Source: Sphaerulina vaccinii (Eukaryota > Ascomycota > Dothideomycetes > Mycosphaerellales > Mycosphaerellaceae). Taken from it: a stretch of 64,000 bases of DNA. Where the stretch lies: the NCBI GenBank assembly GCA_022570795.1, contig JAKUDP010000005.1:992001-1056000 (forward strand), given 5' to 3'. Within the stretch, counting starts at the first letter, position 1; the number at the start of each line of letters is the position of its first letter. The notes beneath the pieces are model-generated. The model worked only from the letters and a program-made list of their open reading frames with translations, did not search any database and had not been told where the DNA came from. Below are positions 54,757 through 64,000 of the stretch, piece by piece. The position numbers and the translations under genes are program-made.

Positions 54757-55289
54757 TCATTGGCGCCTCTTCTTGCCGCGTCGCAAATACTCGACTACCG
54801 GCATGGCAGCGCTGCAAGTCTTGAGGATGTGCACCAGGAAACGAGAAGACTTCGAACAGTGGTGGAGCCCTCGCGCCTTTGCGGAAAGGCAGAGGTCATC
54901 ACAGAGGAGCGGAAGACATGGCACCGTCTCGTCACCATTTAATACAGGCTTGGCTGCCCACTCATAGCCGACTTTGCTGTCATTGCTTCTTCTCCTCCAC
55001 CACCGCCGCCTACTCACCTGTCCCGTAATGACAAGTTCATCGACTACGACTCGTGACAAGAGTCCATCAAACTTCAGAAGCTCGTCTCGTGGTCCAGTCT
55101 CAACTCTGTCCACCAGCAACCTTCAAGACATCGTGGCAAGGCATGTTGTGGTGCAGGTGGGGGGATATCAGGAAGGACTTACGTTTGACTATATTCCGAG
55201 AGCACGACAAGATAGCCTGCTGACCCCCAGCCCAGATCATGGCCAGAAAGCTGTAACAGGGACTGGTTTGGCCTGATATGATTACTCAT
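54757..55289 (-). CDS. Hypothetical small protein, three exons, 109 aa
   Basis: ATG 55289. Exons 55289-55183, 55120-55018, 54876-54757; introns of 62 nt (GTAAGT..GAAG) and 141 nt (GTGAGT..AAAG). The frame is kept throughout, but the second intron is itself open, so retention would give a 156-residue product. The protein reads SNHIRPNQSLLQLSG at the start, then VDRVETGPRDELLKFDG and RVVVDELVITG, and ends in a Cys-bearing basic part (FLVHILKTCSAAM, LRRGKKRRQ). No family recognised; the size and the basic tail would suit a small nuclear or mitochondrial complex subunit, which is speculation. Confidence 0.45.
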
Positions 55290-55808
55290 CTTTACGATGG
55301 CGGACGAGCACAAGAAATTACCAACACGGCAGATGTAACACTGCCCCGCGACGAACAATCGTATACGAGTAAACATCTCGGCGTTACTCAGCTATGGAAG
55401 TCAACATGTCTTGACACCGTTGTAGCACCGCGTCTTCGACTTTGATCACTCTTGGTTACTCTTTACGGTTCTCCTTACAAAAGTAATGCTAATGGCACGG
55501 CAGACCAAGTCCGTAGCCAAGCCCAGCCAATAAATTCACACAGCCCTTGGCGTCACACACATGCGCACATGCAAAGTGCTCGAAGAGGCCAACTACAGCT
55601 ACGATCATGTGTCAAGAAACGCCACTGCGGTCTGGAAACCCGGCGACTGGATGATAATATATACTAGACTGCGACTGAAAGCTATACAAGCAAGGACTTG
55701 TCCTCGCCAGGCGAAACGAATGCTATCATACACGAGACTTGCAGTACATCGAAATGTGTGTATGTTCCTGCAGCGAAAATTGAATCATGTCGAACATGAT
55801 CTTGTCCG
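55290..55808. other. Intergenic, 0.5 kb, nothing recognised
   Basis: Promoter of the small gene at 55289 and 3' flank of the cutinase gene. Open frames here have no support. Confidence 0.35.
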
Positions 55809-57275
55809 CTACAATCCGACGACTCCGACGATGAACTGCGCAGCAGCATCTGCGTCTCCAGAGTAATCGAGATGACTTCCAGTACCGGTGGTGCCACCTA
55901 CTCAAGTCAGTATCAGACTGGCAGTCGCTGCCCTTGTGAGACTTACCGGACGAACAGAGGCCGTCTGAAGACCCGCAGAACTCTTTGACCTTTGAAGCAT
56001 CCACACCCTCGAAGTCCTGGCCATTGAACGGATCTCCGAATGCTACGATAGCAGCAACTGTGCTGCCATCCAGTCCTTGGGCACTCAGTGCGTTATCTGT
56101 GAAGGTCAGCATGAAGACGGCGAGCATGGGTCACCAGTAATATACGCACGAACGACCATCGCACCTTGCCTGTGGAAAGTCAGCATGAAGTCGTCTATAG
56201 TAGGTGATCTGAAGTTGTACGTACGAGTATCCCGCAAGGACGAGCTTGGTGTCTGGGCACGAGCTCAAAGCTGCCTGAGCTTGTGATGCCATGGCAGGAC
56301 CACCAGAGGCGCCCATGTTCGCATTGCCTATCTGTTGTCAGCATCTGAGACATGCAATCACTAGATCTGCCAATGCCCAACTTACCTCCCGCATCAGCAG
56401 GATAGTCGACTCCTTCGGCAGTAACCTTATCATCGCCCAGTGCACTTGCGAGTGCAGTAGCAAGAGGTGGACCAATGACCTGTAGAAGTCAGCCGTTCTG
56501 TGTGGAGTAGAGGTCAAGTATGAGTCTTCGAATTGGCTTTACTGACTGTTCCCATAGTGCCCATTTCGCCGGTGCCACGTGCAAACACAAGAGTAAGAGC
56601 TCGACAACCACCGCTGGCTACTGTACTCGAGGTACCCGTGCCTAACAATATATCAGCTATGTCTCGTAGTCGCGAAAGTGTCGCATACCTGTCGATGTGG
56701 TGCCTGTGGCGGTGGAGCCGGTCGTAGAGCCTGTGTTGGGTCAGTCCTCCACATACTGAAGACAGTGCAAGCTACATACCTGTCGAGCCGGAAGTGCCTG
56801 TACCAAGTGACCCAAGACTACTCAAAGATCCGAGGCTGCCCATTCCGCTGCTCGAGCCTGACATTCCACTTGTCAACGAGCCGAAGCTTGATGTTGTCTG
56901 TCGCTTCTTGGTCGTCGCGGTGGAAGTAAGGCTAGTGCCTGTGCCAGATGAAAGGCCCTCGAGTCCAGTAGTGCCGCTTGAGCTGCTGCCTGTGCCCGAA
57001 GTAAGGCCTTCGAGACCAGAAGTGCCGCTTGAGCTACTGCCTGTGCCTGAAGTGAGACCTTCGAGCCCAGAGGTGCCACTTGAGGTACCTCCTAGGCCCT
57101 CAAGCCCTCCAGTGCTTCCGGAGCTACTCGTAGGCATCGACAGCGATGGCATGCTGAGAGACGGCAATGAGGCCATGGAGCCTGATCCACTCAATTGGCG
57201 CTTCTCGACATCGATGGGCGCGGCAGTTGCTCGAAGCGCGCAGCCCGCAACAGTGACCAGAGAAAGGAATTTCAT
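55809..57275 (-). CDS. Cutinase with N-terminal Ser/Gly/Thr-rich repeat region, eight exons, 362 aa
   Basis: ATG 57275. Exons 57275-56780, 56730-56689, 56641-56547, 56479-56386, 56327-56225, 56169-56150, 56096-55947, 55897-55809; all junctions keep frame. A signal peptide (MKFLSLVTVAGCALRATAAP) and a KR-type processing site (DVEKRQ) come first. Then follows about 150 residues of low-complexity Ser/Gly/Thr sequence with 17-residue repeats (SGLEGLTSGTGSSSSGT). The cutinase domain shows LVFARGTGEMGTMG, VDYPADAGGNANMG, the nucleophile elbow GYSQG (Ser codon split by an intron), FGDPFNGQ, and the Asp in CGSSDGLC and His in GSHLDYSG of the triad. Family role: secreted serine esterase cutting cutin or related polyesters. 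The repeat part is likely O-glycosylated and may attach to cell wall. Confidence 0.92.
56941..57090. repeat. 51-bp tandem repeat in the cutinase N-terminal region
   Basis: Copies begin near 56971 and 57022 and diverged ones near 56920 and 57073, period 51 bp, encoding the 17-residue Ser/Gly/Thr/Leu unit. In-frame length makes copy-number variation harmless to the reading frame. Confidence 0.75.
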
Positions 57276-57975
57276 GCTGAAGATAGGTCTGAAAGAGTGG
57301 TGTGGGAGCTTCAGGAAAAAGACTGGCAGTAGTGACAGAAGAGGAATGAGTGACTCTTGATGATATGGCAGCTGGGTCTTTGGGACCGGCGATGCACTTT
57401 TATATGCACCTTCGACGACAGTCCGCCTGCCAACACACGCTAGCCACACTGCCGCAGAAGTTCGAAGTGCATCTGCTCAAACAGGCTGATGGCAAGCTGT
57501 TACCACAATGGGCAACTTGGTCGTTTCAGCCATGTCTTCTCTACGCCACGAAACAGCACTCATCGTCTGGACCTTTCGCCTTCCTGCAATACATTCTCCA
57601 TGTTAGTCCAACATGACGTTCATGAGCACAGTCACCGGAACAGCGGCTTCTATGCCATGCTCTATGATAACACTCGCATCGCCTCAGCTTCAGTTTGCGA
57701 TTGATGGGAGTATGTTACACACGCGCGCGCGCGACTACTTCGGCAATCGTGTTCGTTCTTGGCAACCGCATAACAAACTACTATCAACACTTCAATTCAT
57801 CATTTATGCGAGATGAGTCATCGCCACCAGCTCTTCGACAGGTCGGAATACACTCTGTGCCGTTCTGGAAAAGCTGATGTGCTGTGCAGATGACCCTGGG
57901 AGCGGTCCATCTTCCAAGATTCTTCAGATTCACCATACTTTGACATTCGCGGACCAGACTATGGTAGCCATTGGC
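57276..57975. other. Intergenic, 0.7 kb
   Basis: Cutinase promoter and leader side (minus strand) and 3' flank of the SDR gene. A (CG)-rich run ACACGCGCGCGCGCGAC lies at 57719-57735. No gene recognised. Confidence 0.4.
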
Positions 57976-58894
57976 CTAACAGGCCCATCCTCCGTCGACA
58001 GCATATGTTGCACCTGTCACAAACGAAGCTTCATCACTAAGCAACCACGCAATGAGCTTCCCGACCTCGTCCGCTCGTGCGAGTCTGTTGATGGGAGTGG
58101 GATGCATGTCATTCGGATCAACGCCTTCGAGAGCGTTACGCTTGTCCATCAGTGGAGTCTGGATCGAACCTGGAGTAACCTGGTATTCAGATCAGTTATG
58201 CTCCTTCTACACTTCTGGACTTTGATGAGAGAGTGCTCACCGCGTTGACACGAATGTCGCGACTTCCGACTTCCTTCGCAGCACTCTTCACCAAGCCCAG
58301 TACACCATGTTTGCTTGCTGAGTATGCCGCATGGCCAGCAAAGCCTAGAGTTCCTTGAACAGAGCTCACGCAGACGATACTACCAGGAGATGACTTGTCC
58401 ATGTTGCGAAGCTGTGCTCTCATACAGTACATCATACCTGTCGCCAACATACATGTTAGCAGTGCATCCGATCGATCTTGAGATTATGGCATGAGTTGCG
58501 TGAAAGGAATGCATTGTTACTACGAACCTGTCAAGTTGACGCTCATAATCAGATCCCATTGTTGATCATCCAGTTCCTCTACATGTCTCGTTCCATGATG
58601 TTTGCCAATCACTCCAGCACAGTTCGCTGCACCCGTGAGTCTTCCAAACTTTTCGACAACCGAAGCTATCCAAGCATCAACTTCGGTTCTCTTGGAGACG
58701 TCCAACTTCGTAATCAAGACTTTGTCCTTTGGGTTCAGCGACTCGTGTGCTCGCGCAATAGCGGCATCATCAATGTCTCCCACTGCTACACTTGCACCTC
58801 TTGAGAGAAGAAGCTCAACAGCTGAGAGTCCAATGCCACTGGCGCCTCCTGTGACTGCGATCACCTGCCCCTCAAAATCATGGTCACGACTCAT
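57976..58894 (-). CDS. Short-chain dehydrogenase/reductase, 255 aa
   Basis: ATG 58894. Exons 58894-58528, 58437-58241, 58179-57976; introns 90 nt (GCTAAC branch) and 61 nt, frame kept. Classical SDR layout: cofactor loop TGGASGIG (15-22), acidic DID after strand 2 (favouring NAD+ over NADP+), NCAG(V) in the middle, catalytic Ser in VSSVQG, YSASK with Tyr and Lys, and the C-terminal GGW(AC). Length is normal for classical SDRs. Reaction: NAD(P)-dependent oxidation or reduction of an alcohol/carbonyl; the substrate cannot be told. No signal peptide. It sits alone rather than in a metabolic cluster. Confidence 0.9.
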
Positions 58895-59270
58895 TGCTGT
58901 ACACAAGGCCTGATGATGTCAATCCTCAAGAAGCTTTGTTGTCGAAAATGTCCAAGAAGGTGTGGTGCGATGACAATCGTGTGCGAACAGTAACTCTGGT
59001 ACCAAGCTGCCGAGGAGCGGATAAATTGGTTGCGGCTGAATTTGAGCATCCGAAGTTCGGCATATGTGAGGTGTCCTGCTGTACAAGTCGTGATATTGAT
59101 ATACCATAAGAAATAAGTCTTGCTCTATAGTCTGTAGCGGTCGACAGCGTCAAGTGTTCCTAGCCAAACTTTGACCAGTCCATGTTCACATCCTGTGAAC
59201 AGCCAGCCTCCCATAAGTCGCTCAAACGCCGAACAGCAATATCGTCAAGTCATGCATATCCTTGGCCGCT
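58895..59270. other. Short intergenic, nothing recognised
   Basis: About 375 bp between the SDR start and the end of the next minus-strand gene. No motif seen. Confidence 0.35.
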
Positions 59271-60281
59271 TCATTGCGTGCCGAATTCGAGTGCAGCCAA
59301 AGCTTGCGAGTTCGAGAACTTGGGGCCATCAAATGGATTGGACTTGGTCGCATCTGCAGCTGGAGTGCTGATAACGTCCTCGAACTTGTGCTCACCAGCC
59401 ATGAGCTTGGCCCACTCTATGCGCTGCTCATCTGTCAGACACACCATGTCGACGTCGTTTTCAATGTTCTGAGACTTCCTGAAACTCTTGCGTGTGTCCT
59501 CTGAAGCGCCTGTGGTAGATTTCAAGAAGCCCTTTGCTGCAGATCTGGGCACATACGACCTGCGGGACGCTGTGCTGACCACACTGACTGGTCGAGGCTT
59601 CTTGCCATTGTCGGTGCGCGTTTCGTGGCGAGACATGCGGACGCTCTCTTGCGATGTCTCTTGTCTTGTAGATTCTGAAGATTCACCTCTGTATAGTGCA
59701 GGCACGGGCGGTACATCTGAGTCCGAGTCGTCAGGGTTAGACGACTTCCAGAAGGATGAACGAGATCTGCGTTTCGATTTGATGCTGGTCATGCTTGGTT
59801 GTCGTTGAAGCGTGTCCTCCGTTGCATGCCTGCTCCTGCGCTTGTCTGCTGGCAATGACGATGTTGTCGATTGTGTAGACTGGTCGATCGTGAACGGCAT
59901 CGCTGGAAGTGTTGGCAATGCGTCAACTGGACCTCTGCTCGAATAGTTCTTGCTCGCAGTATTCCCTGACGGCAGGGCTGTAAGTGGGATGTCTCGGCCT
60001 TTGCGGTTGTGTTGCGACGAGTGTACTATCTTGGGCACTTCTGGAACGTCCTGCTCATTGTCGGGTCTTCCGCCAAACCAGCTGCGACGGTTGCTACCAT
60101 GAGTAGACTTGGGTCGGGACATGCTATAAGCTCGACTTCTTCGATTCTGGTTCTTCGCAGTTTGATCGTGAGTGGTGACAAAGTTTGACGTTGGGCTGGC
60201 TCTTTGATATGATGATGATGGAGGTGGTGTCTGTCCCTGGCTCTTCCCACGCAAGGACTGGAGCCATGAAACGAGCCCCAT
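59271..60281 (-). CDS. Ser-rich basic disordered protein, 336 aa
   Basis: Single exon from ATG 60281 (MGLVSWLQSLRGKSQGQ). Most of the protein is low-complexity Ser/Arg/Pro/Thr with many RRS/RRSR patches that look like phosphorylation sites. A more ordered part near the C-terminus (VDMVCLTDEQRIEWAKLMAG) is the best candidate for a conserved element. The N-terminal Gly-2 could be myristoylated (MGLVSW), placing it at a membrane, but that is inference. No enzyme motif. Uninterrupted by stops over 1 kb with consistent codon use, so a real gene is likely. Confidence 0.75.
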   Translation of the reverse strand: MGLVSWLQSLRGKSQGQTPPPSSSYQRASPTSNFVTTHDQTAKNQNRRSRAYSMSRPKSTHGSNRRSWFGGRPDNEQDVPEVPKIVHSSQHNRKGRDIPLTALPSGNTASKNYSSRGPVDALPTLPAMPFTIDQSTQSTTSSLPADKRRSRHATEDTLQRQPSMTSIKSKRRSRSSFWKSSNPDDSDSDVPPVPALYRGESSESTRQETSQESVRMSRHETRTDNGKKPRPVSVVSTASRRSYVPRSAAKGFLKSTTGASEDTRKSFRKSQNIENDVDMVCLTDEQRIEWAKLMAGEHKFEDVISTPAADATKSNPFDGPKFSNSQALAALEFGTQ

Positions 60282-60928
60282 GAGTTCCGAAGGCTAGTGG
60301 ATCAGAGGTTGATAAGATTTGCCGCAAATGAGCTGCAGTTGCGTGTCTGTCGACGTGGTATGGAATGGAGCACGAGAAGTCCAACGAATGTATACGAAAC
60401 AATGCGTAAGCTCTGCTGCTGATGTGGCTCGCGAGTCGCATTATACATGCCACACTACCCTCTTGTTGAGCGAGCGTTGCAGCAGCGAGCACAGGAGGGA
60501 GCTAATTGCTAGTGGTGCGAGCCGTTTTAGGCCGTCGCTTGACAGCCAGTATATCCTGAATGGGACTCACGCTACGCGCTACATGGACTCAATCGCGAAG
60601 CCAGCAGCCGTTGCGGCATCCTAGCTTGGAAACATCGATCGCAGATCGGTCTAGAGTACGTGTGCGGGCCCGGATCCAGATACTGCATGCACTCTCTTCA
60701 CAACGAGGGTGAAGTTTCGGTCGCAGTCATCAACTCAAATGCACGTTGATCTTGACTGGCATTATGTGGTCGAGAGCTGCAGCGTCGCACACCGTACTCT
60801 CCTTAGTCATGCCATGTCCCAAGTCTCTGGAACGTCCAGTTTTGAAGTTAGGTTCTCGGCAAGATCCTTAAATATTGGGGTTCACGAGTGCATCACAGCT
60901 TTTTATAAGCGGTAGCTTTCGCAGACCG
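60282..60928. other. Intergenic, 0.65 kb, nothing recognised
   Basis: Promoter and leader side of the gene at 60281. No other signal seen. Confidence 0.35.
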
Positions 60929-61480
60929 TCAAAACGCCTCTGTGCTTGCAACGGTCGCCAATCGGTGCTGTTCAATCTCATCGAAAGTGGCAGCTGCGTC
61001 AGGACAGCTCCATCAGCTTGCTTGGCAGACACAATTTGTGCTGCAGTGAAATCGTTGAGGTGCTTCATATCTTACCAACAAACAGCTGGTAGAAGTTGTA
61101 GATGGCTTCTTCATCGAGATGTGAAAGCCTCTCCTGGACGTCTGTGCTGAAGGCGAACTCCAGAACTGCGACGAGTCAGAATCATCATGCCACTGAAGTG
61201 ATCACTTTCTCGTGAAGAAAATGCTGGGCAAAAGTGTCGAGCCGAAGTGTGGTTCTCGGGCGTTCCAGAGCTTTAGTGCATCGTAGCTTCCATGTGGTCG
61301 AGAGGTGGCGATCTCCATGCCGTGCGCCACTCGTGCCTCGAAGCCCCAGTCTTCGCGTCCTTGGTGTGGCGCAACTAATCCGTTCTCAGGCACACGCCTT
61401 GTTGGATTTCTTGTTTTGCGGTGCGAAGAAGCGCCAGAGAGCAGAGCAGTGACAGCGCGCCGAGATTTTGACGATACCAT
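60929..61480 (-). CDS. Probable small protein gene, model unresolved
   Basis: ATG 61480 opens a 91-codon frame with natural-looking sequence (VSSKSRRAVTALLSG at the start; AREPHFGSTLLPSIFFTRK at the end). Further left on the same strand two segments also look coding: LEFAFSTDVQERLSHLDEEA (61165-61076) and, after a clean intron, ATFDEIEQHRLATVASTEAF with a stop at 60929. The last two join in frame (GTAAGA..GACGCAG), but the first junction (61206 to 61165, only 40 nt) is off by one base. Either the splice site is unusual, or a frameshift exists, or the first part belongs elsewhere. The basic N-terminus would suit a mitochondrial protein. No family recognised. Confidence 0.4.
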
Positions 61481-62734
61481 GCTCGCTGCAGCAGCAGTAA
61501 ACCAAGACTATGATGTCTGCTTGGCGAATGTCACAAATGTTGCATGGGCTGTCTGGCCCCTTCGACATAGAAGCTTTTCAGACCGTTGTATGTAATGTGC
61601 ACATGCACCGAGGGTAGTCGTCAGCCAGCCACAATACTGATCAATTGGGTATGGCGTTTCATGCATGTGTAGCGACTTGGTGCAAGCCTTCCACAATTGT
61701 AGCCACTTCCCAAGCAAGAATGGCACTCAAGCCGACGGAACAGTACAGTTATTACTGAAGGATAGCTGTGTGCTTCGCCTTCGTTCGGACCATACCAAGA
61801 TTTGATCACGAATGCCGGAAGAGTTCCGGCATCAGCATTTGGTTCTCATTGTGTGGTAGAGTTCGACTGGTTCGGTACATTCGCTGCCGTGGCTGTTGTA
61901 GAGATAGTTTCTGGAATGTACCGGAGTGCTTCACAGCAGTGTCCACCATTGACTCTAGGGCTAAGGCACGAACATTGAGTGCTGTCCCGAAGAGTCGCTG
62001 GCATCATGCTATGCTGTGCACAGAAATATGCTGGCTAGTACCTTAGCTTGCGTATGAGAGACCATGATGTTGCAAACGCAGTTCAAGTTCAAGTGGGAGT
62101 AGATACGTCGTGGTAAGAACAGACACGGCGCATATCGGAGCTGTTATGCGGGTACGTAGCGGCTTGAACCACAGTGCCTAGTATAGTTATTGAAATGCTT
62201 GCTTAATCTGCACTGTTGACTGAGCTGATGATCGAGCTTGTCGAACCTGCCGGTTGGCACAACAGTGGTCCTGCCAGGTGGGAACTCTCTTCGTGATAGC
62301 CAGGACCATAATACCATGCCGGACTGTCCTGTATGATCGACCAGTGGAATTGAGATATCAAGGACCGGAATACCATGTCGTAGTGTCCTGTGTGATCGAC
62401 CCATGGAAGACCAGAGTTTGATGTTGCACTGAGCTGTGTGATTGACCAGTGGTTTGATGGGTCCAATATATCGGGGTGTCAACAATCCGAGCAAGTCTCT
62501 ACTCTATCGTATTGATATCGTACTGGATTTGAGCAGTCCTGATCGTCGTGCTGTGCAGTGGTAGAATGCCTTATAGAACCACTGTTCTCACTGCCGTATA
62601 TCCTTTCCAGAATCCAGCTGGCACTATGGAATGAAAGATCGTCGTCTGACCTCCGCGGCCGCGCACATCTGCTTCGAATGTGTAAAAATTGCCAGTCCAA
62701 ATTGGCTGCAGGACATGGCCAGAGAAGAAGTCGC
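61481..62734. other. Intergenic, 1.25 kb with a minisatellite
   Basis: Apart from the tandem repeat at 62302-62450 I recognise no gene. Open frames over the repeat on the minus strand show repeated HTGQ/WSW-like peptides simply because of the repeat. Confidence 0.4.
62302..62450. repeat. 59-bp imperfect tandem repeat
   Basis: Copy 1 at 62302-62360 and copy 2 at 62361-62419 both start AGGACC..AATACCATG and share GTCCTGT.TGATCGACC; a shorter diverged third copy follows to about 62450 (CTGTGTGATTGACCAGTGG). Confidence 0.7.
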
Positions 62735-63135
62735 TCATGACTTGAGCAGTTTATTCCGCTTCTCTCTCCGCTTCAGACGCTCAACACGCTTCTTGTGCAT
62801 CTTCTCGGCCATTTTCGCATATCGTTCCTTCTCCTCCTTTGCAGCACGCTTGTCCTTGATGGCCTGAATGCGCCTCTGCAGACGGGAAATCAGTTCTAGT
62901 ACATGGACATAGACCGTGTGTATTTGAGGAAGGCACCAACCTGTCGCTCCTGCTCCTTTTCTCCCTTCATTTCGTTTTCCACTTTCTTCACCTCAGCGGC
63001 CTGCGACTCTCGCGCAACTCTTTTCGCGTAGCTCGTCTGGCCAGAGGTAGGTCGGAAGGCCTTTTTCGGTTCGTGCCACTGCTTGCCATTCTTGCGCAGG
63101 CCGGCGACCGCAGCTGAAGGAGTTGCGACGGACAT
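62735..63135 (-). CDS. CGR1: rRNA-processing protein CGR1, 111 aa
   Basis: Exon 63135-62941, intron 62940-62876 (65 nt), exon 62875-62735; frame kept. The N-terminal GLRKNGKQWHEPKKAFRPTS is the signature of the Cgr1 family. It continues with SYAKRVARESQAAEVK and a long Lys/Arg/Glu helix (RRIQAIKDKRAAKEEKERY, RLKRREKRNKLLKS). The length is normal for Cgr1 (yeast about 120 aa). Family role: nucleolar protein needed for processing of pre-rRNA for the 60S subunit. The ATG 63135 is placed by homology; the open frame continues upstream without stronger support. Confidence 0.92.
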
Positions 63136-63475
63136 TTTCACGTTCGATACTGTCAGTGCAGGGATTGCGATGGTTTGAAGCTGAAGAGAAGGAGAAAATC
63201 GAACCAAAATGGCGGGCAGCAATCGATAAGGGTCGACCACAGGACGCCCTGACGCTAAACATGGACCTGCAGGTGCGCCTTTTTCTGCTGTGATGTCGTA
63301 TCATACATTATTGGAGAAACTTCAAACGCTCCTCAGGACTTTGCGCTGTGTGTTGACGTGGCCCCCATAGTCACCGTCTTGTGCTCGCTGGCATAATCAG
63401 AATGCTTCCAAGGTAGCATCGACTATCTCTATTCCTATCCCCACTCGGAACGCATATCAATCGCAGACCGCTACC
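63136..63475. promoter_or_regulatory. Divergent promoter between CGR1 and the carrier gene
   Basis: 340 bp between divergent ATGs, containing both promoters and leaders. Pyrimidine-rich stretches occur on both sides (CTATTCCTATCCCC before the carrier). No named site recognised. Confidence 0.45.
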
Positions 63476-64000
63476 ATGGATGCTCAGCCAGCAGCTCCCT
63501 TTGAGCCTACAAATCCCTTGAGCAAGCAGCAGACATCACCTGCACTGGCACAGCCGACCAGTAGTCAAGCGGAAGAAGCACTCAGAGACATCGCATATGG
63601 CTCACTTGCTGGCATTGTGGGCAAGGTTGTCGAATATCCTTTTGACACGGTAAAAGTACGTCTGCAGTCACAGCCCGACCACCTGCCTCTTCGCTACACT
63701 GGACCACTGGATTGTTTCAAGCAGAGTCTAGCACAAGACGGTGTGCGGGGTCTATATCGCGGAGTGAGTGCACCGCTGGTTGGTGCAGCAGCAGAGAATG
63801 CCTCTCTCTTCTGGGCATACAGACTTGCACAAGATGTGCTGAAGGCTACTGTCCTCCCAGAGACGGTGGAAGGCGAGAAACTGCCTCTGGGTGCCCTAGT
63901 CACAGCGGGAGCCATGTCGGGCTGCGTGACATCCGTTGTTCTCACACCGATTGAGCTTGTGAAGTGCCGGATGCAAGTACCTTCACAATCACCTCTCGAT
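63476..64000 (+). CDS. Mitochondrial carrier, ornithine transporter-like (partial, cut by window edge)
   Basis: ATG 63476 (ACCATGG context). The frame is open to the window edge (175 codons seen), so the 3' part is missing; full members are about 300 aa. After a Pro/Ser-rich N-terminus the first repeat reads IAYGSLAGIVGKVVEYPFDTVKVRLQSQ with the PxD..K signature, then LRYTGPLDCFKQSLAQDG and GLYRGVSAPLVGAAAENASLFW. The second repeat begins LVTAGAMSGCVTSVVLTPIELVKCRMQ. The YPFDTVKVRLQSQP and AAAEN features fit the ORT1/ARG11/AmcA ornithine carrier branch, which exchanges ornithine across the inner membrane for arginine synthesis; basic amino acid or carnitine carriers are alternatives. No intron seen so far. 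Confidence 0.85.
   Translation, partial: MDAQPAAPFEPTNPLSKQQTSPALAQPTSSQAEEALRDIAYGSLAGIVGKVVEYPFDTVKVRLQSQPDHLPLRYTGPLDCFKQSLAQDGVRGLYRGVSAPLVGAAAENASLFWAYRLAQDVLKATVLPETVEGEKLPLGALVTAGAMSGCVTSVVLTPIELVKCRMQVPSQSPLD

Overview
The window is nuclear DNA of a filamentous ascomycete. Genes carry short introns (mostly 46-100 nt) with GT..AG ends and CTAAC/CTGAC branch motifs, and the content is typically fungal: Zn2Cys6 regulator, PTH11-like receptor, cutinase, CGR1, MOB, ATE1, an ornithine-type mitochondrial carrier. Several blocks are reduced to TA-rich sequence in the way expected from repeat-induced point mutation (RIP). A dothideomycete is my guess; the sequence does not prove it.

Positions 1-48,900 look like an accessory compartment: sparse genes, five TA-rich blocks (about 3.9-4.6, 7.5-10.1, 12.2-12.8, 26.0-26.8 and 43.3-46.7 kb), broken genes and lineage-type genes. 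These include three divergent protein kinases, a folylpolyglutamate-synthase-like gene, a 968-aa protein of unknown function, a Zn2Cys6 regulator with a decayed N-terminus, a small family of chromo-like proteins (two apparently intact copies, one broken), a head-to-head pair of paralogues, a secreted double-psi beta-barrel protein, a C2H2 zinc-finger protein, a PTH11-like membrane protein, an alpha/beta hydrolase and a protein resembling only the substrate-binding half of Hsp70. A Mutator-like DNA transposon of about 3.65 kb (43202-46848) keeps near-identical inverted ends of about 112 bp and a perfect 9-bp target duplication, although its interior is destroyed.

From about 48.9 kb to the right edge the sequence becomes gene-dense and conserved, with no TA-rich block: Nudix diphosphoinositol-polyphosphate phosphohydrolase, MOB2-type kinase activator, eight-exon arginyl-tRNA-protein transferase ATE1, a two-helix membrane protein, a small unrecognised protein, an eight-exon cutinase with a Ser/Gly/Thr-rich repeat extension, an SDR oxidoreductase, a disordered basic protein, CGR1 and an ORT1/ARG11-like carrier cut by the window edge. 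I see no shared pathway among these neighbours; the common thread of the left part is RIP, including nonsense changes of CpA-to-TpA type in two genes beside the repeats.

Exon coordinates were worked out by hand from reading frame and splice motifs. Feature spans run from first to last coding base and include introns. No tRNA, rRNA or CRISPR array was recognised.
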